NCBI GenBank assembly: GCA_003972855.1
Contig: QOAS01000023.1
Location: forward strand, 1 to 6,621
Source: Gammaproteobacteria bacterium
GTDB taxonomy: Bacteria; Aquificota; Aquificia; Aquificales; QOAS01
Reading direction: 5' to 3'
DNA: 6,621 nucleotides
The notes beneath the pieces are model-generated. The model was not told the origin of the DNA. It was given only the letters and a program-made list of their open reading frames with translations, and ran no database searches. Numbering within the stretch: position 1 is the stretch's first letter; each line of letters starts with the position of its first letter. Made by a program: the position numbers and the translations under genes. This document shows positions 1-6,566 of the stretch, piece after piece.

Positions 1-1248
1 CCATCCCAAAATTTAGAAGGTTTGGCGGACATACTTATAGAAGACGGTAAGATTTCAAAAATAGAGAAAAACATCCCCCCTTCGGGGGACGAAGAGGTTA
101 TAGATGCCCGCTCTATGGTGGTTGCCCCCGCCTTTGTAGACCCGCACGCCCATTTGCGTGACCCCGGACAAACTTACAAAGAGGACATTAAAAGCGGTAG
201 CAAAGCGGCGGTTTTCGGTGGATTTACCACCGTGGTTAGTATGCCCAATACCTCTCCTACAACCGACACTCCCGCAATGGTTGAATACCAAATTCTAAAA
301 GCCCAAAAGGTGGGACTTATAAGGCTCTTGCCCGCGGGAGCGATAACCGTAGGTAGGAAGGGGGAGAAATTGACCGATTTCAACGCCTTAAAAAAGGCGG
401 GGGCTGTAGCCCTAACCGACGATGGAACCACTTTAACCGACGAAAGTCTTTTCAAAACCGCCCTTTGTTGGGCATCGGACTTGGGGTTACTTGTGATGGA
501 CCACGCGGAACTTCCTTCCCTTTCAAAGGGGCATTTGAACGAGGGTAAGGTTTCCTCCCTTTTGGGTATTGCGGGAAGGAGCAGAAGTGCGGAAGCCATT
601 GCGGTGGCACGGGACGGCATTTTAGCACAAGAAACGGGTGCAAAAATTCATATCCAACACATAAGTGCCAAAGAAAGCGTAGAACTTATAAAGTTTTTCA
701 AAGATAAAGGGGTGAATATAACCGCGGAAGTTAATCCCAACCACCTTTTACTGACCGAGGAGGCGATTTTGAAATACGGTTCCCTCGCCAAGGTAAATCC
801 CCCCTTGAGAACCGAGGAGGATAGGAAGGCTCTAATTCAAGCCTTAGCGGAGGGAATTATAGACTGTATAGGAACAGACCACGCCCCCCATGCCCATTGG
901 GAAAAGAAAAAACCCTTAGACCAAGCCCCTCCGGGGATGCTCGGTTTCCAAATAGCCTTGCCTACCCTTGTAAAGCTCTATAACGAGGGACTTATAACCC
1001 TCAAAAGGTTGGTTGAGGTTCTTTCCACCGCACCCGCAAGGATTTTGGGACTTTATCCCGAGCTTGGAACTCTAAAGGTAGGCACCACCGCGGATGTGGT
1101 TATTTTTGACTTGAAACACGAATGGGTTTTTGATGAAAAGACAAATCCCTCAAAGAGTAATAACTCCCCCTTTATGGGACAAAAATTGGTCGGAAAGGTT
1201 TTTTACACCATTAAGGAGGGAAAGGTGGTATACAAGGGAAAAAACTAA
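1..1248 (+). CDS. pyrC: Dihydroorotase (partial, 5' end outside the window)
   Basis: Cytosolic zinc amidohydrolase that interconverts N-carbamoyl-aspartate and dihydroorotate, the third step of pyrimidine synthesis. The frame is open from base 1, and the first codons read PSQNLEG, a conserved N-terminal motif of this family. The TTG at 22 is therefore internal and about a dozen residues are missing. Counting from base 1, metal and active-site residues are the HxH pair at H49/H51 (in DPHAHLRDPGQ), D141 in TDDG, H168 in MDHAE, H220 in HIQH, and D293 in GTDHAPH. As in the Aquifex type I enzyme, an Asp (D141) stands where many dihydroorotases have a carboxylated Lys. That enzyme is known to need aspartate transcarbamoylase for activity; dependence here is inferred. 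The visible 415 residues plus the missing start fit the usual length of about 425. The C-terminus is complete and the TAA overlaps the fabD stop tail to tail. The family call is firm. Confidence 0.96.
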   Translation, partial: PSQNLEGLADILIEDGKISKIEKNIPPSGDEEVIDARSMVVAPAFVDPHAHLRDPGQTYKEDIKSGSKAAVFGGFTTVVSMPNTSPTTDTPAMVEYQILKAQKVGLIRLLPAGAITVGRKGEKLTDFNALKKAGAVALTDDGTTLTDESLFKTALCWASDLGLLVMDHAELPSLSKGHLNEGKVSSLLGIAGRSRSAEAIAVARDGILAQETGAKIHIQHISAKESVELIKFFKDKGVNITAEVNPNHLLLTEEAILKYGSLAKVNPPLRTEEDRKALIQALAEGIIDCIGTDHAPHAHWEKKKPLDQAPPGMLGFQIALPTLVKLYNEGLITLKRLVEVLSTAPARILGLYPELGTLKVGTTADVVIFDLKHEWVFDEKTNPSKSNNSPFMGQKLVGKVFYTIKEGKVVYKGKN

Positions 1249-1266
1249 AGCTCTTTTAGTTTTTCC
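1237..1266. terminator. Candidate bidirectional terminator across the pyrC/fabD stops
   Basis: A 10-bp perfect stem pairs 1240-1249 (AAAAACTAAA) with 1255-1264 (TTTAGTTTTT) around a 5-base loop. Skipping one A at 1239 adds two G-C pairs (1237-1238 with 1265-1266). Read from either strand, it presents an A-tract, a short stem and a T-tract, the pattern of a two-way intrinsic terminator. It covers both stop codons, the only place where the two converging transcripts could be separated. The weakness is that the core stem has a single G-C pair, which is unstable in a hot-growing organism. Termination is an inference. Confidence 0.4.
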
Positions 1267-2162
1267 AAATCTTCCACCTTTTCCACATTTAGGGCTTTTA
1301 CGGAGGGAACAATTTGGGTTATAAGTTTTGTTAAAACATTTTTGGGTCCTATTTCTATAAATGTATCAACACCTTGAGAGTGCATAAATTCAACGCTTTC
1401 TACCCACCTTACCGGATTAAAAAGTTGCAGGTATAGGTTTTCTTTAATTTCTTGAGCCTCCGTGTGAGCTTTGGCGGTGTAATTTTGAACCACGGGGATT
1501 TGGGCGTCTTTAAAGGAGACCTCTTCAAGTTTTTCTTTAAATTTTTCCGCCGCCTCCTTCATAAGGGAACTGTGGGAGGGAACCGACACCTTTAGGGGTA
1601 TAGCTTTTATCTTCCTACTTTTGGCGAGTTTGACCAACTCTTTAACCGCCTTTGCCTGCCCCGCCACAACCGTTTGAATAGGTGAGTTAAAATTCACGGG
1701 TTCAACTATACCTTCCACCTCTTGGCAGAGTTTGGCTACCTCTTCGGGAGAAATACCTATTACCGCCGCCATTCCGCCTTCGCCTTCGGGGACAGCGGAT
1801 TGCATATATTGGGCGCGGTATCTAACCAACTTAACCGCATCTTCAAATTCCAAAACGCCCGCACTCAAGAGTGCGGTATATTCCCCGAGCGAATGTCCCG
1901 CAACCAGCGTAGGTTTTAACTCGGGGTAAAGCTCCTTTAAAACGGTGTATATCGCAAAACTGACGGTTAAAATGGCGGGTTGGGTGTTTACCGTTTTGTT
2001 AAGCTCGTCACCCCCTTCAAAAATTACCTTTGTCAAATCAAATCCTAAAGCCTCGTTAGCCCTCTGAAAAACCTCCTTTGCGGAGGGGAAATTCCCGTAA
2101 AAATCCTTACCCATACCCGCATACTGGGAACCTTGTCCGGGAAAGACGAAAGCTATACCCAT
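1245..2162 (-). CDS. fabD: Malonyl-CoA:ACP transacylase
   Basis: Moves malonyl from CoA to acyl carrier protein, supplying the extender unit for type II fatty-acid synthesis in the cytosol. The 305 residues match the family length of about 310. The N-terminal motif FPGQGSQ spans residues 7-13. The nucleophile is S91 in GHSLGEY, R116 in VRYRAQYM matches the arginine that binds the malonyl carboxylate, and H197 in VPSHSSLM is the catalytic histidine. Q246 just before LFNPVRW fits the conserved glutamine, and the C-terminal EIGP motif is present. Nothing looks damaged. The ATG lies 9 bases after the HIT stop, so the gene is probably the last of the aspS-HIT-fabD transcript. The bases before the ATG (ATAATAACCCCTT) contain no Shine-Dalgarno match. 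The stop overlaps pyrC by 4 bases, tail to tail. No other fab genes are in the window. Confidence 0.96.
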   Translation of the reverse strand: MGIAFVFPGQGSQYAGMGKDFYGNFPSAKEVFQRANEALGFDLTKVIFEGGDELNKTVNTQPAILTVSFAIYTVLKELYPELKPTLVAGHSLGEYTALLSAGVLEFEDAVKLVRYRAQYMQSAVPEGEGGMAAVIGISPEEVAKLCQEVEGIVEPVNFNSPIQTVVAGQAKAVKELVKLAKSRKIKAIPLKVSVPSHSSLMKEAAEKFKEKLEEVSFKDAQIPVVQNYTAKAHTEAQEIKENLYLQLFNPVRWVESVEFMHSQGVDTFIEIGPKNVLTKLITQIVPSVKALNVEKVEDLEKLKEL

Positions 2163-2171
2163 AAGGGGTTA

Positions 2172-2561
2172 TTATCTTTTCAAATAGTTCCTCTTTTCGG
2201 GAATAACGCCTCTAACTCCACCCGTTGGGTCGGGCGTGTCACCCTTGTAACGCGGGATAACGTGAATGTGCACGTGCATAATAGTTTGACCCGCCCATTT
2301 TCCAATATTTACCCCTATGTTGTAACCATCGGGGGAAAACTTTTTATCCAAAAACCGTTTAACTTCGTCTATAAGTTCAACTATTGCGATTTTCTCCTCC
2401 TTTGTTAGGGAAAAATAACTGTCGGTGTGGCGGTAAGGGATTATTAAGGTGTGACCGGGATTTACGGGATATTTGTCAAATATGGCGAAACAGTATTCGT
2501 TTTTTAGAATAACCGCTTCGGGGTCCATATTGCAAAAGGGACACCCCTTGTGTTCTCCCAT
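2172..2561 (-). CDS. HIT-family nucleotide hydrolase/transferase
   Basis: Histidine-triad protein of 129 residues. The signature HVHIHVIPR holds the triad H96-H98-H100, whose middle or last His normally attacks the phosphate bonded to a nucleoside. The N-terminal CPFC (C7, C10) and H45 in PYRH resemble the zinc-binding set of HIT members that carry a structural metal. NPGHTLIIP (34-42) is the usual strand before the active site. The tail GGVRGVIPEKRNY is also family-like. Known family substrates include AMP-lysine, aminoacyl-AMPs, Ap4A and other nucleotide polyphosphates; the sequence does not tell which applies here. The gene sits 30 bases downstream of aspS and 9 bases upstream of fabD, in the same direction. 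The start is the ATG just before the CPFC motif. Its leader is pyrimidine-rich with no ribosome-binding site. The family is sure, the substrate is not. Confidence 0.93.
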   Translation of the reverse strand: MGEHKGCPFCNMDPEAVILKNEYCFAIFDKYPVNPGHTLIIPYRHTDSYFSLTKEEKIAIVELIDEVKRFLDKKFSPDGYNIGVNIGKWAGQTIMHVHIHVIPRYKGDTPDPTGGVRGVIPEKRNYLKR

Positions 2562-2591
2562 AAAGAAAAGTTTTAAGGGGAAAAAAGGAAA

Positions 2592-4436
2592 TTACTCCTC
2601 TTCGGGCAAATCCACCTCGCAGTGAACCTCTTTTAGTTGTTTGGGGTCTACGTAGTCGGGAGCGTTGGTCAGGGGACAGATACCCTTTTGGGTTTTGGGG
2701 AAGGCTATAACTTCCCTTATGCTGTCCGCTCCCACCATAATAGCCAAAAGACGGTCTAAACCGAAGGCAAATCCCCCGTGGGGGGGTGCGCCGTATTTTA
2801 AAGCCTCCAATAGGAAACCGAATTTTTCCTTCGCCTCAACTTCGCCAATGCCCAGCAGTTTAAAGATTTTTTCCTGAATGTCGGTTCGGTGTATCCTGAT
2901 GGAACCTCCCCCTATTTCTTCACCGTTTAAAACCATATCGTAGGCAAGGGATTTGACGCCTTTTAGGATTTCCTTTCTCTCCTCAATATCTTCCGTGTTC
3001 AGCGCTTGGTCTATTTTGGGGAGGTCTTCTTCCCTCGGCATTGTAAACGGGTGGTGAACGGAAACAAACCTCTCCTCCTCTTCATCCCACTCAAGGAGGG
3101 GGAAATCCACTACCCAGAGGAATTTAAATCCTTCCTCCCTCGCGTTTAGTTCGTCCGCCAATTTCCTACGGAAGGCGTCCAATACTTTATAAACCAATTC
3201 CCTATCGGTATCCGCTTGGAAGAAGATAATATCTCCCACCTTAGCATTGCAACGGTTTAAAAGGTTATCTATCTCCTCTTTACTAAAGAATTTGGTAATA
3301 GGGGAGGTTAGCTTATCCTCGTCCACCCTAATCCAGGCGAGACCTTTGGCACCCAACTTTTGAACGAACTTGGTAAGTTCGTCTATCTTTTGACGGGAAA
3401 GAGTTTTTGCTCCACCTTTTACGACAACCGCTTTAATGATACCCCCCTTGTCCACCACATTTTTAAAGACCTTAAATTGGGTATTCTCAAAGATATCGGT
3501 AAGCTCTATAAGGGGGGTTATTACATCTTCCCTTATTCGGAGGTCGGGTTTATCGCTTCCGTATTTGGTCATAACCTCTTCGTAGGAGTAAATCGGGAAG
3601 GGGTAATCTATTTCAATTCCCGCCACCTGTTTAAAGACCTCTTTTACCAACCTTTCGGTGAGGTTCATAACGTCTTCTCTACCCACAAAGGACATCTCTA
3701 AGTCTATTTGGGTAAACTCCGGTTGGCGGTCCGCCCTTAGGTCTTCATCCCTTAGGCATTTGGCTATTTGGAAGTATTTGTCTATACCCGCAACCATTAG
3801 GATTTGTTTAAAGAGCTGGGGTGATTGGGGAAGTGCGTAGAACTTTCCGGGATGAAGCCTTGAGGGAACTATAAAGTCCCTCGCCCCTTCGGGGGTTGAT
3901 TTTGTAAGAAGGGGTGTTTCAACTTCTATAAAACCTTCATCGGTTAAAAAGTTTCTTACCACTTGGTAGGTTTTGTGACGAACCAGTAGGTTATTGAACA
4001 TGGGTCTGCGTCTCAAATCCAAGTAGCGGTAACGCAGGCGAACCTCTTCATTAACGTTTATCTCATCTTCTATCTGGAAAGGTAAAGGTTGATGGGAGGT
4101 ATTCAAAACGAGGACTTTATCCGCAACGACTTCAACGAAACCGGTGGGAAGTTTGGGGTTTTCCGTTCCTTCGGGTCTGCGTCTTACCTTACCCTCCACG
4201 GCTATAACGTATTCGGGTTTTACCTTATCCGCAACTTCATAAGCGTCGGGATTTTTTAACTCCTCAACCACCACTTGAACTATTCCCGAGCGGTCTCTTA
4301 GGTCTATAAAAACTACACCACCGTGATTTCTTACCGTATCAACCCATCCCGCCAAGCGAACCTTTTGGTCTATGTTATTCTCGTTAATTTCACCGCAATA
4401 GTGGGTTCTTCTGAAATTTCCCAAAACCGTTAGCAT
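2592..4436 (-). CDS. aspS: Aspartyl-tRNA synthetase, probably non-discriminating (Asp/Asn)
   Basis: Class IIb synthetase charging tRNA-Asp, and probably tRNA-Asn, with aspartate. I place the start at the ATG at 4434-4436, giving 614 residues and beginning nine residues before RTHYCGEI, the usual bacterial AspRS N-terminus. The longer open frame to 4628 would add 64 residues unlike AspRS and would run into the divergent HAD gene. Order of parts: OB-fold anticodon domain (about 10-115), catalytic core with the motif 1 helix near 160-190, flipping loop QSPQ 204-207, motif 2 arginine R229 (LRDED), the bacterial GAD insertion (about 286-416), and motif 3 R562 (FGLDR). H38 and the PEGTEN glycine G90 match the His/Gly pair of non-discriminating enzymes; E. 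coli-type discriminating enzymes have Leu and Lys. Two of the three basic residues in the usual RRR before that His are replaced (TVR). First gene of the aspS-HIT-fabD cluster. No Shine-Dalgarno is visible. Confidence 0.95.
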   Translation of the reverse strand: MLTVLGNFRRTHYCGEINENNIDQKVRLAGWVDTVRNHGGVVFIDLRDRSGIVQVVVEELKNPDAYEVADKVKPEYVIAVEGKVRRRPEGTENPKLPTGFVEVVADKVLVLNTSHQPLPFQIEDEINVNEEVRLRYRYLDLRRRPMFNNLLVRHKTYQVVRNFLTDEGFIEVETPLLTKSTPEGARDFIVPSRLHPGKFYALPQSPQLFKQILMVAGIDKYFQIAKCLRDEDLRADRQPEFTQIDLEMSFVGREDVMNLTERLVKEVFKQVAGIEIDYPFPIYSYEEVMTKYGSDKPDLRIREDVITPLIELTDIFENTQFKVFKNVVDKGGIIKAVVVKGGAKTLSRQKIDELTKFVQKLGAKGLAWIRVDEDKLTSPITKFFSKEEIDNLLNRCNAKVGDIIFFQADTDRELVYKVLDAFRRKLADELNAREEGFKFLWVVDFPLLEWDEEEERFVSVHHPFTMPREEDLPKIDQALNTEDIEERKEILKGVKSLAYDMVLNGEEIGGGSIRIHRTDIQEKIFKLLGIGEVEAKEKFGFLLEALKYGAPPHGGFAFGLDRLLAIMVGADSIREVIAFPKTQKGICPLTNAPDYVDPKQLKEVHCEVDLPEEE

Positions 4437-4453
4437 AAGTGAATTAATGTTAT

Positions 4454-4466
4454 CCCCTTCAAGGGG
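4454..4466. promoter_or_regulatory. Palindrome in the aspS/HAD divergent gap, possible operator
   Basis: CCCCTT-C-AAGGGG is a perfect 6-bp inverted repeat around one base, in the middle of the 51-base gap between two divergent genes. Its place, 17 bases before the aspS ATG and 21 before the HAD ATG, suits a shared operator. A -10-like TAATAT at 4471-4476 faces the HAD gene but has no convincing -35 at normal spacing. I could not define a promoter for aspS; its -35 may lie in the start of the HAD gene. CCCCTT and AAGGGG are common words in this window, so chance is a real alternative. Confidence 0.25.
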
Positions 4467-4487
4467 TGCGTAATATTCAAAACGGTA

Positions 4488-5246
4488 ATGGGAAAGGTTT
4501 TGGTTTTTGACGTAGACGGTGTGATTATAGATGTTTCCAAAACCTACCACGTGGCTATACAAAAGACGGTTGAACACTACGTAGGTAAAAGTGTTCCACT
4601 GGAGGAGGTTAAAAGGTATAAATTCCAATGGGGTATAAATAACGACTACTACGCCTCCTACGCAATTATAGCCCTTAAAAAATACGGAGTTCCCGAAGAG
4701 GAGATAAAAAGACTCTCATTGGAGTGCAAAAATGCGGTAGCCCTCTGTTTGAAGGAAAGATTCAACTTACCCCTTACGGTGGAGGAGGTAACCCAAACTT
4801 TTATAGATTACTTTGAAAGGGTAAAGGACAATGAGGAACTGTTTTTGGAACCGTTTGTTTTTGAATGGCTAAAGCGCAAAAAGTATAAATTGGCGGTTCT
4901 CACCGGAAGACCGAAAGAGGATTTGGAGTATTCCTTTAAAAAATTCAACCTAATGGACAAATTTGACGTTATAGTTTGCGACGATACCATAGAAGACGTG
5001 GCTTTGAGAAAACCCAACCCTTACGCCCTACACTACACGCTTAAGCTTTTAGGGGCAAGCCAAAGCGACGAGAAATACTACATAGGGGACACCGTAGCGG
5101 ATAAATTGATGGCTCAAGAGTATAAAAACCGTTACGGTGACACGAATTTAACCTATATCCAATGCAATTTTGCGGAGAAAAGGGAGGAAGGGGATATAAC
5201 CTTTTACACCCCTAAGGAGTTGAAAAACTTTCTATTGGAACTTTAG
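4488..5246 (+). CDS. HAD-superfamily phosphatase-like protein, substrate unknown
   Basis: Soluble protein of 252 residues with all four HAD motifs: motif I DVDGV with nucleophile D8 and acid/base D10; motif II T139 in LTGR; motif III K175 in RKPNP; motif IV D201 and D205 in GDTVAD. About 110 mostly helical residues between motifs I and II form a C1-type cap (subfamily IA layout). The cap's DV..Y..AI..T pattern and a WGINND stretch at 48-53 remind me of a small subfamily IA group catalogued as TIGR01548, which has no settled function; this is from memory and tentative. Phosphoglycolate phosphatase is the generic alternative, but the cap does not look typical of it. The ATG is the first usable start after an in-frame stop at 4440; no Shine-Dalgarno precedes it. 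The gene is divergent from aspS and its last 15 bases overlap the gcvPA 3' end. Confidence 0.88.
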   Translation: MGKVLVFDVDGVIIDVSKTYHVAIQKTVEHYVGKSVPLEEVKRYKFQWGINNDYYASYAIIALKKYGVPEEEIKRLSLECKNAVALCLKERFNLPLTVEEVTQTFIDYFERVKDNEELFLEPFVFEWLKRKKYKLAVLTGRPKEDLEYSFKKFNLMDKFDVIVCDDTIEDVALRKPNPYALHYTLKLLGASQSDEKYYIGDTVADKLMAQEYKNRYGDTNLTYIQCNFAEKREEGDITFYTPKELKNFLLEL

Positions 5247-6566
5247 GAGAGAGAGGAGTTTATCCATTTCCCCTTTGGTTCTCTTTTCGGTAACCGCCAC
5301 CAAGAGGGTGTTTTCCATATTGGGGTAAAACCTTCCGAGGTCAATTCCGAACATAAAACCCTCTTTGAGGAGTTTTTTTCTAAGCGCTTGGGCGTCGGGG
5401 TGTTTTATCGGAAATTCCCACAAAAATTGTTCGTTTTTAAACGGATTTTCCCAACCGAGGGAGGTTAAACCCCTGTAAAGGTAACGGGCTTTGGCTACCG
5501 ATTGTTTGGCAACCTCTTTTAATCCCTCTTTTCCGAGAAGGGCTATATAAATTAACGCCCTTAGTGCGAGTAAGTTTTGATTAGAACATATGTTGGAGGT
5601 TGCCCTTTCCCTCCTTATGTGTTGTTCTCTGGTTTGCAAAACGAGGGTAAATGCCCTTTTGCCTTCTATATCCTCTCCCATTCCCACCAATCTTCCGGGC
5701 ATTTTCCTTACATACTTTTGACGGGTTGCAAAGAATCCCAAATAGGGTCCCCCGAAGTAAAGGGGATTGCCCAACTGCTGTCCCTCTCCCACAACGATAT
5801 CCGCTCCGAAAAGGGCGGGAGGTTTCAATACCGCAAGGGCTATCGGGTCGGAAACCACTATGAGGGGAACGCCGTATTTTTGAGCCAATTCCCCTATTTC
5901 CTTAAGGGGTTCTACAAAACCAAAAAAGTTGGGATACTGAATTGCCAACGCGTGGACATCTTCCCTTTTTAAAACCTCTTGGAGTTTGTTTAGGTCGGTA
6001 ACTCCCTCTTCGGTGAAGGGAATTTCTACCACCTTATCCCTGTAACCGTAGAGGTAAGTTTTTACTACTTGCAGGTAAAGGGGGTGTATTGCAGAAGACA
6101 AAACTACGGTGTCACCCTTTCCCTTTATCGCCCGCGCCATAAGAACCGCTTCCGCCAAAGCGCTTGAACCGTCATACATGGAGGCATTTGCCACGTCCAT
6201 ACCCGTAAGCTCCGCTATAACCGTCTGATATTCAAATATTGCGGTTAATGTCCCTTGGGATACCTCCGGTTGGTAAGGGGTATAAGCGGTTAAAAACTCT
6301 CCCCTTTCCGCCAAATAATCTACCGCGGAGGGAATGTAGCGGTCGTAAGCACCCGCACCCGCAAATATCTTAAGTTGTTTATTTTTTTCCGCCAAACCTT
6401 TAAAGGTCTGCAGAATTTCCGCTTCCGACAGGGGTTGGGGTAGGTTTAACTCACCCTTGAATAGGAGACTTTCGTCTATGTGCGAATATAGGTCTTCAAA
6501 GCTTTTTGCACCTATTAGCGAAAGCATTTCTTGGGTTTCGTCGGGGGAATGGGGGATATATGCCAT
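5232..6566 (-). CDS. gcvPA: Glycine dehydrogenase (decarboxylating) subunit 1, P-protein alpha
   Basis: N-terminal half of the split P-protein of the glycine cleavage system. With GcvPB it decarboxylates glycine and passes the aminomethyl group to lipoyl-GcvH. The 444 residues fit the family (about 440-450). It has the PLP-enzyme aminotransferase fold, but the PLP-binding lysine of split P-proteins sits in GcvPB, so this subunit cannot act alone. Recognisable blocks are the N-terminal MAYIPHSPDE, AYTPYQPEVSQGTL (94-107), NASMYDGSSALAEA (127-140), GEGQQLG (260-266), GGPYLGFFA (272-280), MPGRLVG (289-295) and the stretch from LQTREQHIRRE to TSNIC (310-327). No block is missing. The start is the only one giving the family N-terminus, and AAGGA three bases upstream is a weak ribosome-binding site with short spacing. 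Neither gcvPB, gcvH nor gcvT is in view. The 3' end overlaps the HAD gene by 15 bases. In Aquificota-like autotrophs the system may run in either direction; this is not decided by the sequence. Confidence 0.95.
   Translation of the reverse strand: MAYIPHSPDETQEMLSLIGAKSFEDLYSHIDESLLFKGELNLPQPLSEAEILQTFKGLAEKNKQLKIFAGAGAYDRYIPSAVDYLAERGEFLTAYTPYQPEVSQGTLTAIFEYQTVIAELTGMDVANASMYDGSSALAEAVLMARAIKGKGDTVVLSSAIHPLYLQVVKTYLYGYRDKVVEIPFTEEGVTDLNKLQEVLKREDVHALAIQYPNFFGFVEPLKEIGELAQKYGVPLIVVSDPIALAVLKPPALFGADIVVGEGQQLGNPLYFGGPYLGFFATRQKYVRKMPGRLVGMGEDIEGKRAFTLVLQTREQHIRRERATSNICSNQNLLALRALIYIALLGKEGLKEVAKQSVAKARYLYRGLTSLGWENPFKNEQFLWEFPIKHPDAQALRKKLLKEGFMFGIDLGRFYPNMENTLLVAVTEKRTKGEMDKLLSLLKFQ

Noticed and set aside
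174..620. A 148-codon minus-strand open frame within pyrC
   Set aside because: It is fully antisense to conserved dihydroorotase sequence and its product has no recognisable motif.
2562..2591. aspS-HIT gap as an intrinsic terminator
   Set aside because: The mRNA there is T- and C-rich but has no stable stem before the T-run, so read-through is more likely.
3360..3701. A 113-codon plus-strand open frame within aspS
   Set aside because: Antisense to the AspRS catalytic core and GAD domain; no family features or start signal.
3884..3895. CCCC-TTC-GGGG hairpin in aspS
   Set aside because: It is inside the conserved motif 1 region (TPEGARDF) and is explained by the codons; the CTTCGGGG word recurs in coding DNA here.
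4437..4628. A 64-residue N-terminal extension of AspRS
   Set aside because: It has no AspRS-like sequence, lies largely antisense to the HAD gene, and the ATG at 4436 gives the normal family N-terminus.
5211..5247. Inverted repeat at the HAD/gcvPA junction as a terminator
   Set aside because: CCTAA and AGTT arms pair with AACTTTAGG only with a 2-base bulge and a 17-base loop, and no T-tract follows on either strand.
5577..5972. A 131-codon plus-strand open frame within gcvPA
   Set aside because: Antisense to conserved GcvPA blocks; a second overlapping open frame in the same strand shows this is a composition effect.
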